From: Cryptomeria japonica
Taxonomy: Eukaryota; Streptophyta; Pinopsida; Cupressales; Cupressaceae
DNA length: 64,000 nt
Assembly: GCF_030272615.1 (NCBI RefSeq)
Contig: NC_081409.1
Span: forward strand, 25,305,406 to 25,369,405
Direction of reading: 5' to 3'
The position numbers were made by a program, and so were the translations under genes. Of the stretch, positions 38,915-51,807 are shown in pieces. The notes beneath the pieces were generated by a model. The model did no database searches, was not told the DNA's origin, and saw only the letters and a list, made by a program, of their open reading frames with translations. Numbering within the stretch: position 1 is the stretch's first letter; each line of letters starts with the position of its first letter.

Positions 38915-41900
38915 ATGACAGGTCACGAGATCGACCCCCGCAGCGGGTACTGCAAAACCAATTCCATCTTCTATAGCAAACGAAAACAGATAAACTTTCC
39001 CCAAGAAGAGTATCTGGACCTCCCAAAATTCGTCTCAAGACTTCCTCACAGAGGACAAATAGCTCTTGTGGATGCCTCAACAGGCGAAAAAATAACCTTT
39101 TCTCAACTATGGGGAAGTGTGAAATCCTTAGCAGCAGGATTATCACAAATAGGGATCAAGAAAGGCGATGTAGTTCTCCTCCTTTCGCCCAATTCTGTGC
39201 ACTTCCCTGTCATCTGCATGGCAATCATGTCGATCGGTGCCATTGTAACCACAACCAATCCACTCAACACAGCCAGCGAGATCGCCAAACAGGCCTCAGA
39301 CTCGAAAGCAAAATTAGCTTTCGTCATACCAGAACTAGAGGGGAAGTTAGCAGAGGCCAACATACCGCTAGTTCTTATAACTAAAAACAGCAGCAGCAGC
39401 AGAAGGTGCTTGATGGACCTTATGGCATCAGACACATCGAAATTGCCTGATGTAAAGATTAGGCAAGATGATACTGCCACCTTACTCTACTCCTCTGGCA
39501 CCACTGGTCTCAGTAAAGGAGTGATCTCCACCCATAGAAATCTCATCTCCATGGTGTGTATTTTGCTCAAAAGGCTAAATCTGTCTGGTAGTTCTGATGA
39601 CTGTTTTCTGTGCACTGTGCCCATGTTTCATATATATGGCCTTTGTGCTTTTGCCTGTGGGTTGCTTGGCTCCGGGGCTACTGTTGTTGTGCTGTCAAAG
39701 TTTGAGCTGGGAGAGATGCTTAGAGCTATTGAGAAGTATAGAGTCACTTATTTGCCTGTGGTTCCTCCAATTTTGCTGGCTCTGACAAAGACCGAAGCTG
39801 CCAAAGGGTTTGATTTGAGTTCTCTGCAAAGTGTTATCTGTGGCGGAGCTCCTCTAAGCAAGGATTCTACTGAGGAGTTTATTTCGAAGTTTCCTGGAGT
39901 CACAATAATGCAGGTTTTTATTATTTTTTCTTTTGTAGTTTACTGGTTTTAAAGTTCTTAAGAATTTGTGGAAGAAGTTTGATGAATTGAATTGTTTATT
40001 ATGAAATTGAGATACCAATTTGGTGCATGAAATTTCTCCTTGTGGAAGCTCAGAAGGGATTCTGTAAGATATCGATTTGATCACTGGCAGAAAAGACAAG
40101 CCCAGAAGGGTTTGAGGAGATATCGATTTGCTTTTCAATTTACCTTTGGTATTGTTTTGTTGAGCAAACCTAGAAGGTTTTTTTTTTCAAATATTTAGCT
40201 TATGTATTGTATAGATTTTGTTATTATGGATTTTGACCATGTGACCAAGCTTTAACTGAAACTTGCCAGTCCAGCTACACTTGTAGTACCATTTGAAATG
40301 GTATAAACTGTAAAGGAGTTTTGGAAAATAGAAATGTGTTATTGATTGTGTAAATTGGGATCCAAGCCCTGTTCAATCCTTTGTAGACAGAACATATTGG
40401 TTTTGGCAACTAGTTTGAACAACTAGATTTCAATAACAATGTATCTGTCTGGTATTGATCTAGCAGTAAGGTATAGCACTACGCTCCGCAATGACCCTGG
40501 TCAAAACCCCGTGTGTAGTTTCTATGTGACAGTTTTGTCATAATAATCTTTTGTTACCAGTGAATGGGGGTATACGATAATTATCAATTAAACCCTCATG
40601 TCTGGCAAGACTAGATGTGACTATTTGGATTTATACTGTGTGGAATCGTGGACTAGGGATGATAACCGGGTCATAAAGGTGTGATAGTTACTGCTTAAGC
40701 CTTCTGTCGAGATACTTGGAGGTGAGAATATTGGGATTTTACTCCCTGCAGGCTGGAGAAGGTACAATAGCTAGTTCATTGGGATAACTTGCAACGGAGT
40801 TGGGTGAATTACTGATCAAATCTTCTTTCCATGTGTGGAAAGGTAAGAAGTTGTGGCTTCTACTGTTTTCAGAGATGGGGATATTCCTTCTCAATTGGAT
40901 GTAGTAACCAGGTTGTTAGGATTGCTGGCTGTGGATAGTTAATTCCCAATCAAACAATTTGGTGTAAAACCTGGGATATTGAGCTTGCATACTTCTGACT
41001 ATCCGTGTTTATTCCATGTCGAAGAACTCCTCCGTAGCCAAGCTCAAACTTGTGCATCGTAATGAGCTGGGTTTGAGCCCTGAGCCTTCCCAACCTAAAC
41101 ATTTTTTGGTTCCTGATGCGAGGATTACAGAATCTTGAAACCATGGAACACAGAAAGTTATATGTCCATGGCAACAAAATAAAAGTCTCGCTGCTTGTCA
41201 AAGTCACGTACTCTCTGAAAGGTTATCAGAGCAGAGGAACCCCGCAGTGAAACTTAAAGCATGATTAGAGACATCAAGCAGCGTAAGTATTCAGGAAAAT
41301 AAACCCTTGTGGAAATATATAGAGACCACGATAAATGCGCACAGACCAGAAGGCAAAGAAAAGGAAAAACCTGTTATTTAACGTTTCGAGTTATGATGTA
41401 AGTCAGCATCTTTGGAGGGGTGGGAAGGACTTAATGGTGTGGAGGCAGTGAGAGTGAAGGTGACAGGGGAGTTGGTGATTTTTAACAGGTTCAGCACCCA
41501 TAGTCATAGTGGTGGGTGATTTGCAAAAGGTTTCTTCATCCCAAAAAGTTCACTCTTTATAGACCTCTGCCAGATTTAGCGAAAACTTGTAACTATTTTA
41601 GAAAATATTACTATTCCTGAAATAAATTGCTTTGACGTATAGGCATTTCAGGCTTACACTTAGGAAAATCTGAATTCTGTTGAGACAATCCCAACAGGTC
41701 AAGGGTAGGGTCTTGTCATGTCACTTGCAAAGGTGCTAGGTTCTATAATGATGAAACATATCATCTTCAAGTTATTGGATTGCAAGCTGCTCAGGAAACA
41801 TTGGAAATTTATAATAAATTATATATTTTATTTTTTTCTGTGTAAGAGTTCCATTCTATTGCTCTGGGAGCAAGGAGGGGCAATCAGCCCCTCTGGCTTA

Positions 41901-44822
41901 GAGAAAAAGGAATTTCTGATAGAAATAGATGACCATATGTCCGGTTTTTAACTTATCTGCAAGGAGTCTCTTGATCATCTTTCTAGATTTACAAGTTTGT
42001 AATATTTCTCCTCAAATACATTAACATGAAGTTTTTGCAGGGCTATGGACTGACGGAAACAGCAGGAGTGGGAGCATCCACTGACAATCAGGATGAAAGC
42101 AGACACTATGGAACTGCTGGCATGCTATCTGCAAATACTGAAGCAAAAGTTGTCGATCCTGATACTGGAAATCCTCTGCCTCCTAACCAAAGAGGAGAGT
42201 TGTGGCTTCGTGGACCAGTTGTTATGAAAGGTAAGAGTGTTGCAAGCAGCTATATTTCGATTTGAATTAGAGGAATATCAACCAGCGCTATCCTCATAGT
42301 CACTGTCATACACAATCTAAAGCTATAGAAATGTATACATATCCACTTAAGGGCACTCCAAAAGTTAAATCTTGTAACTGAAGTAAGCTATCTAAAGACA
42401 CACCAATATAAAGAACTCTAATGTAGAGGAATAAATAGGTAAAATGAATTATTCTGTGCTTATAGAAATGCTCTACTATTTGAAATGATCCAGGAGTGCA
42501 ATAACATTGAATTGCAGTCAATTTACAATTTTGTAAATGTCGTAAAATGTTATAAGTCATCCTTGTTAGAGCAGTGGCACAGAATCAGAGATATTGGCAG
42601 TTGATTGTTTATGTCAATTACAGAAGTAACAAAAATTGCTAGCCAGTGCTCTGGTCAAGAGAGAAGTAAGAAGAAAAGAAAATTGCATCTTTTGATATTT
42701 TAGCTTTTTGCAGCTTAGTTAAAAAGTTTATATAAGGAAAACTGTACTTACAAGTTCCATCAGATTTAACTGGCTTCAATATGTTGAGGCAATTTTGGAG
42801 CATGAACTTAAGCTGTTCCCTGAAATTAGAGAGAATTGCATGCAAAGACTTCCTGCAACCCAATGTTCTGGATTAAAACAAGGAAACATAATTAAATTCC
42901 GTGTATGTTGCTCCTTGCAGGACCCTCATTTAAATTTAATTATATTGAGATACTTAAACTAGATTTATTGGAAGAAATACCAACCCTTATGAAGTGAATT
43001 TCTAATGTTCAAATAACCCAAGAACAATATTGTCTGATCAAATTGCAGGTTATTTCAGCAATCCAGAAGCCACTGTTTCTGCCCTAGACAAAGATGGCTG
43101 GCTACGAACAGGCGATCTCTGTTACATTGATGATGAAGGCTACATCTTTATAGTAGACAGACTGAAAGAGTTGATTAAATATAAAGGATACCAGGTATGG
43201 CATCATTTTTCTGAAGAGTTTGACTTGTTAACTTCCATCTTTTCTTGCGAATTTTCTATGAATTCACTAAATTATAAATTTCAGCTTTATATAATTTTGT
43301 TTTTTGATACAGGTTGCTCCTGCTGAACTAGAGGCACTTCTACTTTCTCACCCTGAGATTGTAGATGCTGCAGTAATACCGTAAGTAACAATGGCCTTTG
43401 AATTCAATTTAATCTAACCTCATCCTATGTTATTATGCTTAAAAAATTTCAGATGGTACATACAAATCCAAGGAGAAATATTTTTCTTCTTTATAATTAA
43501 AACTGCATATTTTACATGTTCCATATTCAACAGATTCTTAGGGATTTTTAGAGGTTGTCTATTTCAATCTTTCCATGGAGAGTACGAGAAATTCTCATTC
43601 TCTAGTTATATTAGATCTTATCCTTCTACAGAGTTCCAAAAGTTGTATATCCAGATCTTTCTATAAATATCAGAAGACTTTCTTCTAATTTTTGCTTTGT
43701 CCCACGGTGTTTTCAGAACAGGGATGGTAGGAAATGTAAGGATGCATTCTGGGGATTGTAAGGGACAAGAGACATTTACTGGGTGTCGTTCAAAACATTA
43801 AGGAAATGAATCTACATAAAAATTAACAAGATTTTAATACGTATATTATCCACTATCCAGTAAAAGGTCAAAATTTGAAAAACAATAGATTCCATAATTC
43901 AGGCTCATTTTTCAATTGAACATTTTGTTTAGTTGGTAATCATGGCCCTCTCTCTCTGAATCACTATTAAATTTTGTTTGCAGTAAAACAATTTGTTCTT
44001 AGAAAGTGACAATCATGTTCTTACTGTGCTTTGGTAATGCAATACCATTGACATTGTACTCCATTACTAATGAAGCATAGCGCTGCAATAAAGGTTGCTT
44101 CAGATCTATACAAAGCCACTTTAACCCCACACAAATTGCAGCTGTATATGAATGAACTGAAAAATCTGGTATACAATTCAGAGGGGAACATTATAACATC
44201 ATAACTGTGATCATGGACCCTTTTCTGCCGCTTTGTAGAATTTTGGTTTCAACTTTCAGCCATGACAACATCATATGCATAGCCATTGTTAATAGCATTA
44301 TGGGAATGACAGGAATAACAGATTGAGGTTGAAAGATCATTTCAACTTTTTAGATTGGAATTGATTGTGTTGCATAATATCTTCTTACTCTTCCAGTTTA
44401 GTCCAACTCCAGAGTTTTGGATATTGTTAGAGATTTTCTGCAGGCAAATCTTTTGAAATGATTATATGTGGCTGTTACAGGCTCCCAGACAAAGAAGCAG
44501 GACAGATTCCAATGGCATACATAGTAAGGAAACCAGGCAGCAGACTATCTGAAGCTAGTGTTATAGAATTTGTGGCTAAAAAGGTAGCTTGCATTTTGAA
44601 TTTATTATCTATAAGCATGGGATTGAGCATGAAAACATTTGGGGATTCTGTTCAAATTTGTAATATTTTCTGCATTGTTTGAACTTGTTTGAGGGGTTTG
44701 TGTTGTAGGTGGCACCATACAAGAAGGTTCGTCGTGTGGATTTTGTGAAAGAGATTCCAAAAAATGCAGCAGGAAAATTGCTAAGAAAGGATTTGATTAA
44801 ATTAGCCACCTCCAAGCTTTGA
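38915..44822 (+). CDS. Peroxisomal 4CL-like acyl-CoA ligase, OPCL1-like, gene 2 (six exons, 539 aa)
   Basis: The same enzyme family as gene 1. Exons: 38915-39913, 42041-42230, 43049-43194, 43313-43380, 44481-44583 and 44709-44822. All are GT-AG bounded with an open frame throughout, giving 539 residues. Motifs: [10 protein letters not shown] (193-202), GYGLTET (334-340), GELWLRG (385-391), a GWLRTGD segment, the [11 protein letters not shown] hinge, and catalytic lysine K525 in NAAGKLLRK. The C-terminus SKL is the canonical type 1 peroxisomal signal. Exons 2 to 6 have exactly the lengths of gene 1; exon 1 is 42 nt shorter, mostly from a shorter variable loop after residue 150. The ATG follows AAAA and opens [13 protein letters not shown], aligned with OPCL1. 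The frame is open upstream but has no ATG. Likely role: CoA activation of OPC-8:0-type jasmonate precursors or other carboxylic acids in peroxisomes. The substrate is not proven by sequence. Confidence 0.93.
39914..42040 (+). other. Intron 1 of gene 2, enlarged
   Basis: This 2127-bp phase-0 intron lies between IMQ and GYGLTET. The corresponding intron of gene 1 is 196 bp, so about 1.9 kb was gained here or lost there. It holds a SINE at about 40440; the remainder is unclassified. Confidence 0.75.
40438..40580 (+). mobile_element. tRNA-derived SINE in intron 1 of gene 2
   Basis: The phrase TGATCTAGCAGTAAGGTATA resembles a polymerase III A-box region. CCTGGTCAAAACCCC, about 35 nt further on, resembles the B-box GGTTCGAATCC. 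The spacing is that of tRNA-derived SINE heads. The tail is not clearly bounded. It lies sense to the gene. Confidence 0.5.
43381..44480 (+). other. Intron 4 of gene 2
   Basis: This 1100-bp phase-2 intron splits a proline codon (CC|G). The equivalent in gene 1 is 208 bp. I see no bounded repeat inside. Confidence 0.75.
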
Positions 44823-45046
44823 AACTTTCGGAGTTTCAAGCAAGTGCGGGATATCAATGCTTCAGTTGATTGATAAGAGCTCATATTCGTGTTTGGAAGG
44901 AGTACCTGTAGAATTCAGGTTTTGGATGTTCTCAAGTATAAAGAATGAAGGGACATTTCTGATTCAAATCTAAGGCCTTCTCTTATCAGTTTGTGTTATT
45001 TTCCATTATAAAAATCCTCCTAACCTCTACCACTCTTGGCTTTCAC

Positions 45047-45052
45047 AATAAA
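45047..45052 (+). terminator. Poly(A) signal of gene 2
   Basis: AATAAA lies 225 nt after the stop, followed by ACCTTCAGTGCATGG. The same CTTCAGTGCAT-like words follow the AATAAA of gene 1. Confidence 0.5.
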
Positions 45053-45059
45053 ATACCTT

Positions 45060-48000
45060 CAGTGCATGGTTGTAATGGTGATATTTGACAAGAAGCACAC
45101 TCAAAGTTTGGTTCAGTCTCAATCCTTATTTATCTTCATTTGCACCTACCTACATATTTGTCCATATAGTTGACCTCATCTCTTTCTATTTGCACCTATT
45201 TCTTATTATCTATATCACACCAAGTTTTTGGGCTTGAAAACAAGGGATGAGGGGATGCATCTCTATCATTAATTTTTTAAGACTATTTTAAGGGATGTTT
45301 AGTTAAAAAAAAAAAGTTTTTAATAATATAAGGAAATTTTAAATATTCATATTATAACATTGACAAGGTATTTATTATATACATTAAAGATCTTTAATAC
45401 ACATCATTAGCATATTTGAGAGTTCACATGAGAATTGAACAAATTAATAAATTTAATCGATTTCTTAATTTCGTTGTCAATGTACATGTTAGAAGAAATA
45501 TTCTATTGGGCATCCATGATTTACATTGGAAAAGTATGGTGCAATAAATATGTTCTTATAAATGCATTTAAATCCATTATTTACACCACTCTTATGGTTA
45601 TTGATTCTAATGGTATCAATATTGTCATTTTTTTCTATTGTAGTGAATTTACAAGGTATTGGTATATTCTTATTCAAATTCAATTGATGAAGTGACTAAC
45701 CCTATCTATGAATCCATGTAGATTATTATCCATGCATAGTGATTCATTTTTGGGCTGTAGAAAAATAAATGTTTAAAAGAGGATTAGAGAAACGTGTGTT
45801 CAAGATATTGACATCAAGGAAATGATCAAATTAGCTCAATTGAAACTCCAAGGAAGAATCAAAGTGGAAGTGAGACTTTCCTATTGGCAAATTTCTATAA
45901 GAATTAACTTGTTATCATAACTTTTCATTTCTTTATTGATACACTTATAAAAAAATGTTTGCACTTTGGGCAAGTTACTAGTCTATCTTATGCATTAGCA
46001 TTTACCTTTTGTTGGTTTTCATTGATTTAAAAATAAATTGTACACCTCCTTCTATGCAATTCAACAATTCTACACGTTAGTTGTCTAAGATGTAGCACTT
46101 TTAGCAACAAGATTATGGAGTCAATCATTATTCCTCATAGAAGATTAGAGTACATGGATTTTGCCTTAATATGTTTTCCTCATGCTACTCCTTTAAGGTT
46201 TTCTTTGGCTTTTCCTCACTTTAAAAAAAATCAAATCTATTGATGGTCAAATTGACACATGCAACATAGGTAGAGTGAAATCACCCATGTCCTAAAAAGA
46301 TAACATATTGGATAAATTTAGTTGGTCAATGTGGTCTATTTGTTCAAGGGACCTATATTGGTTATATTATTTTGGTTGATTAGGATAACATTTACTCACT
46401 TTGATTAGAATATTTTGTTTTTGTGTTTTTTTTCTTGATAAATTTTGAATATAATCATACTTTCAATGTGTTTATAAAGAAATTTTTGAAACATAATTGA
46501 ATTTATGAGAATTAAACTACATAGAGCAACTTTAGTATTTTAATTCCTATCTTTTATGATAAAAGCATGAGAAATTCAAGAATCCACAATACTATGATCA
46601 GTTTTACCTCAATCGGTCATACTAGAGATGCAAGATTCAAATGAGATTTAAATGAGAAACAAAAATGGATACATAAAATTGTTGTATTTGACACACAAAT
46701 TTAATGTTATTTCAATAACTCATTCCAACAGATTTCATCAATAAACAATCATAATATTTCCTCAAAATGATCAACAATGTAAGAATGAAATGAGATAATT
46801 TATCAAGTGGCAATCCCAACAAGATAGTTAGACTAAAATTTAATATTCTTCTTCCAAAATTTATCTCTTATTAATTATTATTATAAGTAAAACAAAACTT
46901 TTAAGACCATTAAAAAATAACTAAAAAAGACCCTTCTATAATTTTGGACACTTCCTTTATAATGTAAGAAAAAGCAAAAATCCATGATTACATCTAGATA
47001 GTTGCTTCAAAACACCCTATGCAGCTACTCTATTTTTAATCCACTGGAAATAAATAACTCCATATATTGCTAACATCGTGGATGTTTCTAACTAACCTAG
47101 ATGTCCTATTTTTTTCTTATAAAATTTAGGAACCACTTTATTGTTTTATGGGATAATATTGAAAAATAAATAAATAAAATTACAAAAGAGTCCCGGATGA
47201 CCAACGATAGTAGTTACGTGCAGGTTTAGCTTGAATAAAGGCCCTTGACACGTGAGCAGGCAAGTGGAGTAGTAGGAGCACAAAGTGGATTTGTTGAAAA
47301 GGCTTTTAAACAAATGCAATTTTTTTTTTGCTTTATTCTGAACAGTTATTCAAGCTCTATTTGGAAGGAAATGGAAGAGAATTGTGTGGAGAGGAAGGAA
47401 GAAAGAGAGGAGAATACAAGGAAGGGATATTGGAGGATTCAAAGCAAAATCTTCTAATTCACAAAATTTGGAGGGGTGATAAAGTTTCTCAAAGAAATAT
47501 GGTTTCAGATTTTATGTAAATTTTTTGATAATGTTGTATCAATAGTTGTGATTTAAAGTTGTTATTGATGAATGCAATGTACTCTTTAGATTTAAAAAGC
47601 AATAAATCATGTGATGCCACATCCGTGCACCAATAAAACATGACTTAGTGTACAAGTATCAGTCTCACTTTTCTTTTTTTTTTTGGACACCTTGATAAAA
47701 AGCATGCTGATGTGGCATCATATTTGATGATGAAATCTTAGTTATAAGCAGGGGACTTGCTAAGTAACCTACTGTAAATAATTGGGAGTCATTTGCAATT
47801 TCCATGTAAGATTTGGAGAAGCACGAAATTGGGGTGCTCAACTACTAAAATCCTTTCCATAGAAATTTCATTTGACTCATATACATTTTAAATTCATTGT
47901 TATGATCACTATTCCAAGATTTCAAGTGAATGCAATTAATTCTCTTTATCACCCATATCTTTCTAAATGCTTTATTGCACTTTTTAATTCAAAATTTCAG

Positions 48001-48135
48001 GTTAGAGAGTTACATTGGGGTTAGTCTATTCTCCCTCATATTTAATTCCATGGTCAATTCATGGTTTTGAGTGGTTTCATTAACTTTAATGTTGTATGGC
48101 CCATTTTGCCCTTATCTATTTAAATGGGTTATTGA
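45060..48135. other. AT-rich intergenic DNA
   Basis: No gene is supported. Around 47600-47730 an imperfect hairpin pairs TGATGCCACATCCGTGC with GCATGCTGATGTGGCATCA. The frames at 45435-45695 and 47245-47519 have no recognisable similarity. Confidence 0.4.
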
Positions 48136-48142
48136 CATTCCT

Positions 48143-48438
48143 GCACAGGGGCTTCACTTAGTGAACTTAGGTTATATCACATGTGTTCATGGCATACGAA
48201 AGAATCCCCCTATTTTCAAAAAATATTGCCCTAAACTCTTTTTTGTCACCCCCTCCTAATACACAACTTGAATTAAAAACCCCCCTATTTTCACCAGATA
48301 TTGTATTTTTTCATAGCCCAAATTAAAAACCCCCTATTTTCACCAGATAGGCAATATATTATTGTCGATTTTGAGATATCAAACCTCCCAATATGAATGC
48401 ACGTGATATAACATTGCCTAGCTAGTGAAGCCCCCATG
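48143..48438. mobile_element. MITE-like element with long inverted ends (TSD CATTCCT)
   Basis: The left end (GCACAGGGGCTTCACTTAG, then GGTTATATCACATGTGTTCAT) and the inverse of the right end (GCATGGGGGCTTCACTAGC, then TGTTATATCACGTGCATTCAT) match over about 55 bp with a few changes. CATTCCT flanks both sides (48136-48142 and 48439-48445). The interior repeats CCCCCTATTTTCA three times. There is no coding capacity. The 7-8 bp duplication and the CAGGGG-like start suggest a hAT-type non-autonomous element. Confidence 0.6.
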
Positions 48439-48646
48439 CATTCCTATTGTTCATGATTTCATGTGGCTTCCATTTGGTTCATTCCTCAACATCCATATAT
48501 GTTTAATGTTTAATGTTTAAATATTGTTGTTAGTACATGGTTATGGATGGTGCTATTGATTTTATTTCCATAACCTTCACTAGTTTAAATATTTTATAAC
48601 TATTGTTAGTTGAGGGTTTTAACTAACATGTACTAGTTTTATTCTT

Positions 48647-49816
48647 TGTGATGTTGGAAAAAGGTGAATGATGGAGATATCGAGAGGAAATCTTTTCTTC
48701 CCTCTAAGGAGAGATAAAAGTTTCACTTCGGATTTCTCTTCAAACACATTTTCCACATTACATTGGAAGAGGGAAGAAAATACACTAGATTCAACCTCTA
48801 GAGAAAGAGATTGAATTCTGAGTGATGGTAAGTGAATCCCCTCTTATGAGATTGAGATTTGAATTGATTGAATTGTGTATTTTTTGATCAAGTGTAAAAG
48901 TAACAAAGATCTGATTATAACTCGAGAGAGAAGCATAGGATGAAGTTGTGCACCTGGATCTGGCAATAATCTATCAAGACGAAGCCACCCTAGGAATTTG
49001 AGAAAAAGTTGCCTGGACTATGGTAGGAGTGTACATGGTCCTCCGAAAAATCCGTGAAATGAAAAGGGTTTTTTTCGCCTCTGCAAATGGAGTCCAAATC
49101 TGAAAGTACAGTTGCGCACCTGCAACCTACACACATAAAAGAGAGGGAAAGGTGTTGGGATTGGGGATTTACCTTCAGGTCAAACCCCAGTTTTGGAATT
49201 AGCCAAATGATGAAAGAAAGTACTTGCAAGTAAATGTAAATGAAAGACTGAAATGTAAGTCACCTTAAGGGAGGTTGTGATAGAAATGTTGATAGAATTG
49301 CTTGTATGAAGTTAAATGTTGGAATGAATCTCCTCTTCAATGGTTGAATCCTTGACTTGAATGCAACACCTAGCCTTGAAAGGAGACTTGAGAATGCTCA
49401 ATGCTAGAAAGGAATGCTTGAATGCGTGATGATCTCATGTATTTGTGTTATTCTTCTTGAACTTATCTCAAATGGGAGGAGAAATGCGACTTAAATACTT
49501 GTCAATTAGGGCTAATTGACTGATTTTCCATTGCAGGACGACACTAGGGGAGTTTTCCCGCTCAATGTGCAACCTCCAAAGCACATTTGGAAAGGGTCCT
49601 ACCCCAAAATGGGGCAAGGGATAGGGGCACCACGCCCCTGTCCTGCCCTTTTTGCAAGACAGGATGTAGTCTAGGCAGTATGGAGGGCAAGCAAGATGCA
49701 ATTCTCAGGCGTCGAGCAAGTCTCTGGTCTTTGATTAGGCTTAGGGATTCAAATCGCATGCGTGAGGACCCTAATGTGGTTGACAATTGCAAGGGTCACA
49801 ATTTCATGACACTACA
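48647..49816 (-). mobile_element. Solo LTR, diverged relative of the 50183 family
   Basis: Read on the minus strand it starts TGTAGTGTCATGAAATTGTG, parallel to TGTAGCGTCATAAATTGTAC of the 50183 element. It ends opposite TGTGATGTTGGAAAAAGG, parallel to TGTGTGGGGGAAAAAGTG. It shares the GTCAAACCCC and GGGGCACCACGCCCCTGTCCTG words. Flanks are TTCTT (48642-48646) and TTATT (49817-49821), a target duplication with one difference. Solo, old. Confidence 0.6.
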
Positions 49817-50177
49817 TTATTTATTAGTCATTTGTTTAATGATTTAATCATTGTAGTTAGTGTAAGCTTACCTTGGCATAGAATTAAGTAAAAATAATTA
49901 TGTAGGAAGGGTTTCTTATAATGAAACAAAAAATTTATTCTTATCTCAACAAAATCAAAGGGATGGACAATATTACTATAAATTTGAAATGTAAAATATA
50001 GATGAACTCTAAAAAATGCTCCAATGTTAGCCAAGATAACACACCATGAAAAAGAAAATAAGAAGTTAGGAAGAGAATCTTATTGTAGATATAGTATGAG
50101 AGTGATAGTATGAGAATTTATAGAACCCTAACCTCTAATTTGATGGATTAGATTATAGTAATGTTTAGTAACTATTT

Positions 50178-50182
50178 ATATG
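50178..50182. repeat. Target site duplication ATATG, left copy
   Basis: ATATG lies directly outside the left LTR and is repeated at 58866-58870 outside the right LTR. This fixes the ends of the element at 50183-58865. Confidence 0.85.
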
Positions 50183-51807
50183 TGTGTGGGGGAAAAAGTG
50201 ACACTAAGCAAACAGGCCCTAATCTCACTTTCAACCACACACTTGTGGAATACGAAAGAGCCTAGAGGTATCACACAATTGGCTACTTCTTTTTGTGGAA
50301 GAGAGAGCCACGGGCTACCTATTAGGATTTCTATTCCTTTGTTGTAATTGAAAGATAAAATGATGCAAGTTCAATCTCTAATCCCAAAGTGCAAGTATGA
50401 ACTAATAACAAGATTGCAGAATTGAACTTAAACTATGGAAAGTTATAAACACAAGAATAAGACAAGAATGCAAATGCGTACCCGGAGTTAAAATCTGAGT
50501 GAAAATGTTCGGGATGGGGGCGCGGGCGCCACTGTCCTGATTCTGCCCCTGAAACTGCTCTGGAAACTATTGTTTTGCAACCTGGAAAGCTGTCAAAAAT
50601 GCTGAAAACTGCTGTCTGACAGAAGGACCAGGGCACCCAGCGCCCCTGTCTTGGCAGGACCAGGGCACCCCACGCCCCTGTCCTGGTCTTTTGCTCTGAC
50701 ATTTGGTGCGGGGCTCGGTTTCCGTCTGCTTCCGCCAGATCTGCAACTTGTGGCGTCGTCCGAATCCCGAAATCTGTACTTATATCTGAAAAGGTGTGGT
50801 GGGCGGCTATATAGGGTTTTGCCTTAGTCAAACCCCCGCTTTGGTGATTTCCACCTCCACGAATAGCCAAATTGTATTGTAAAAGTAATGTGTGTGCAAG
50901 ATCCTAAAATGCAAGTAAGCAAACTAGAGCAACCTAGAAAGTAAACCCTAATTGCTTGTAAATGATAATGTAAATGCTCCAAATCAAGATGCAAAGTGAT
51001 CTAAAGCATGAATACAAATGATATAATGAAGCTTATGCAAAGACATGAAAACAACATGAAATCATACCCAACCCCAAGGGAGGGGTACAAGCCAATCTTC
51101 AGTCGGTGATCCCTTATTACTCTTCAATGTCTTCAAAGCCCTAAATGGATGAATGAAATTGATGAATGCTTGATGGATGGTTGTTAAATGTTGTTAAAGT
51201 CTTCAAAGATCTGCTCTTTCACTGCATATGAGGTCCTTGAAAACAAAAATCGGATGCTTTCAAATGAAGAAAGAGAGCTCTTATGTATGAAACCCTAGGT
51301 CTTAATTTCAACTTTTGGCCGACCTAGAGATTGAATCTCCCGCCAATTTCTTGGGGTTAAGCTTTATTTTATGATTAGATTGTGCTCCTAAAATTTTGAG
51401 AAAAATGTCCGGGACCATGTGCACTCCGGGCGCCCTGGTCCTGACAACTTTTCACCAAATTTTCAGGACCGTCGGATATGATGATTTTAGAGAGAATCCC
51501 GAAGTTACAGGTGATTTCGAGATGTTTTGACCCCCGAAATCAAGCCCCCAAGTTCAAAATAGGACCTAATTAGGGTTTTTGATTAAATGATGTATTGGAG
51601 GAATAAAATGAAAGGGGCACACTTTAATGAAAGGGCCCAACTTTATGATATGGGAGATGATAAAATAGAACCTTAGACCTAATTACTTTAATTAATTAAG
51701 TGCTAAAGGGGAAATGCAATGCAAAATGCAAAATGCGCCAAGGCGGGTGCTAAACTAGGTGTGAAATTGTACCACCCTAGCAAGTGCGTACAATTTATGA
51801 CGCTACA
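50183..51807 (-). repeat. 3' LTR of the non-autonomous element
   Basis: This 1625-bp LTR reads TGTAGCGTC...CCCCCACACA on the minus strand. It matches the right LTR along its whole length with roughly 2% base changes by eye, plus about 47 bp of length differences, mainly in a GC-rich ACCAGGGCRCCCMRCGCCCC minisatellite and a short GTGTGTGCAG repeat. The run AGTGGGGGCTAAA lies just inside (51808-51820, minus strand) as the polypurine tract. Confidence 0.9.

Noticed and set aside
47245-47519. Overlapping 63- and 70-aa frames with Glu/Lys/Arg-rich sequence
   Set aside because: They overlap in two frames of the same purine-rich stretch, with no homology I recognise and no splice or promoter signals.
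50433-50870. 145-aa minus-strand frame, and its twin at 57687-58052
   Set aside because: Both lie within the two LTRs of the same element and are LTR sequence.
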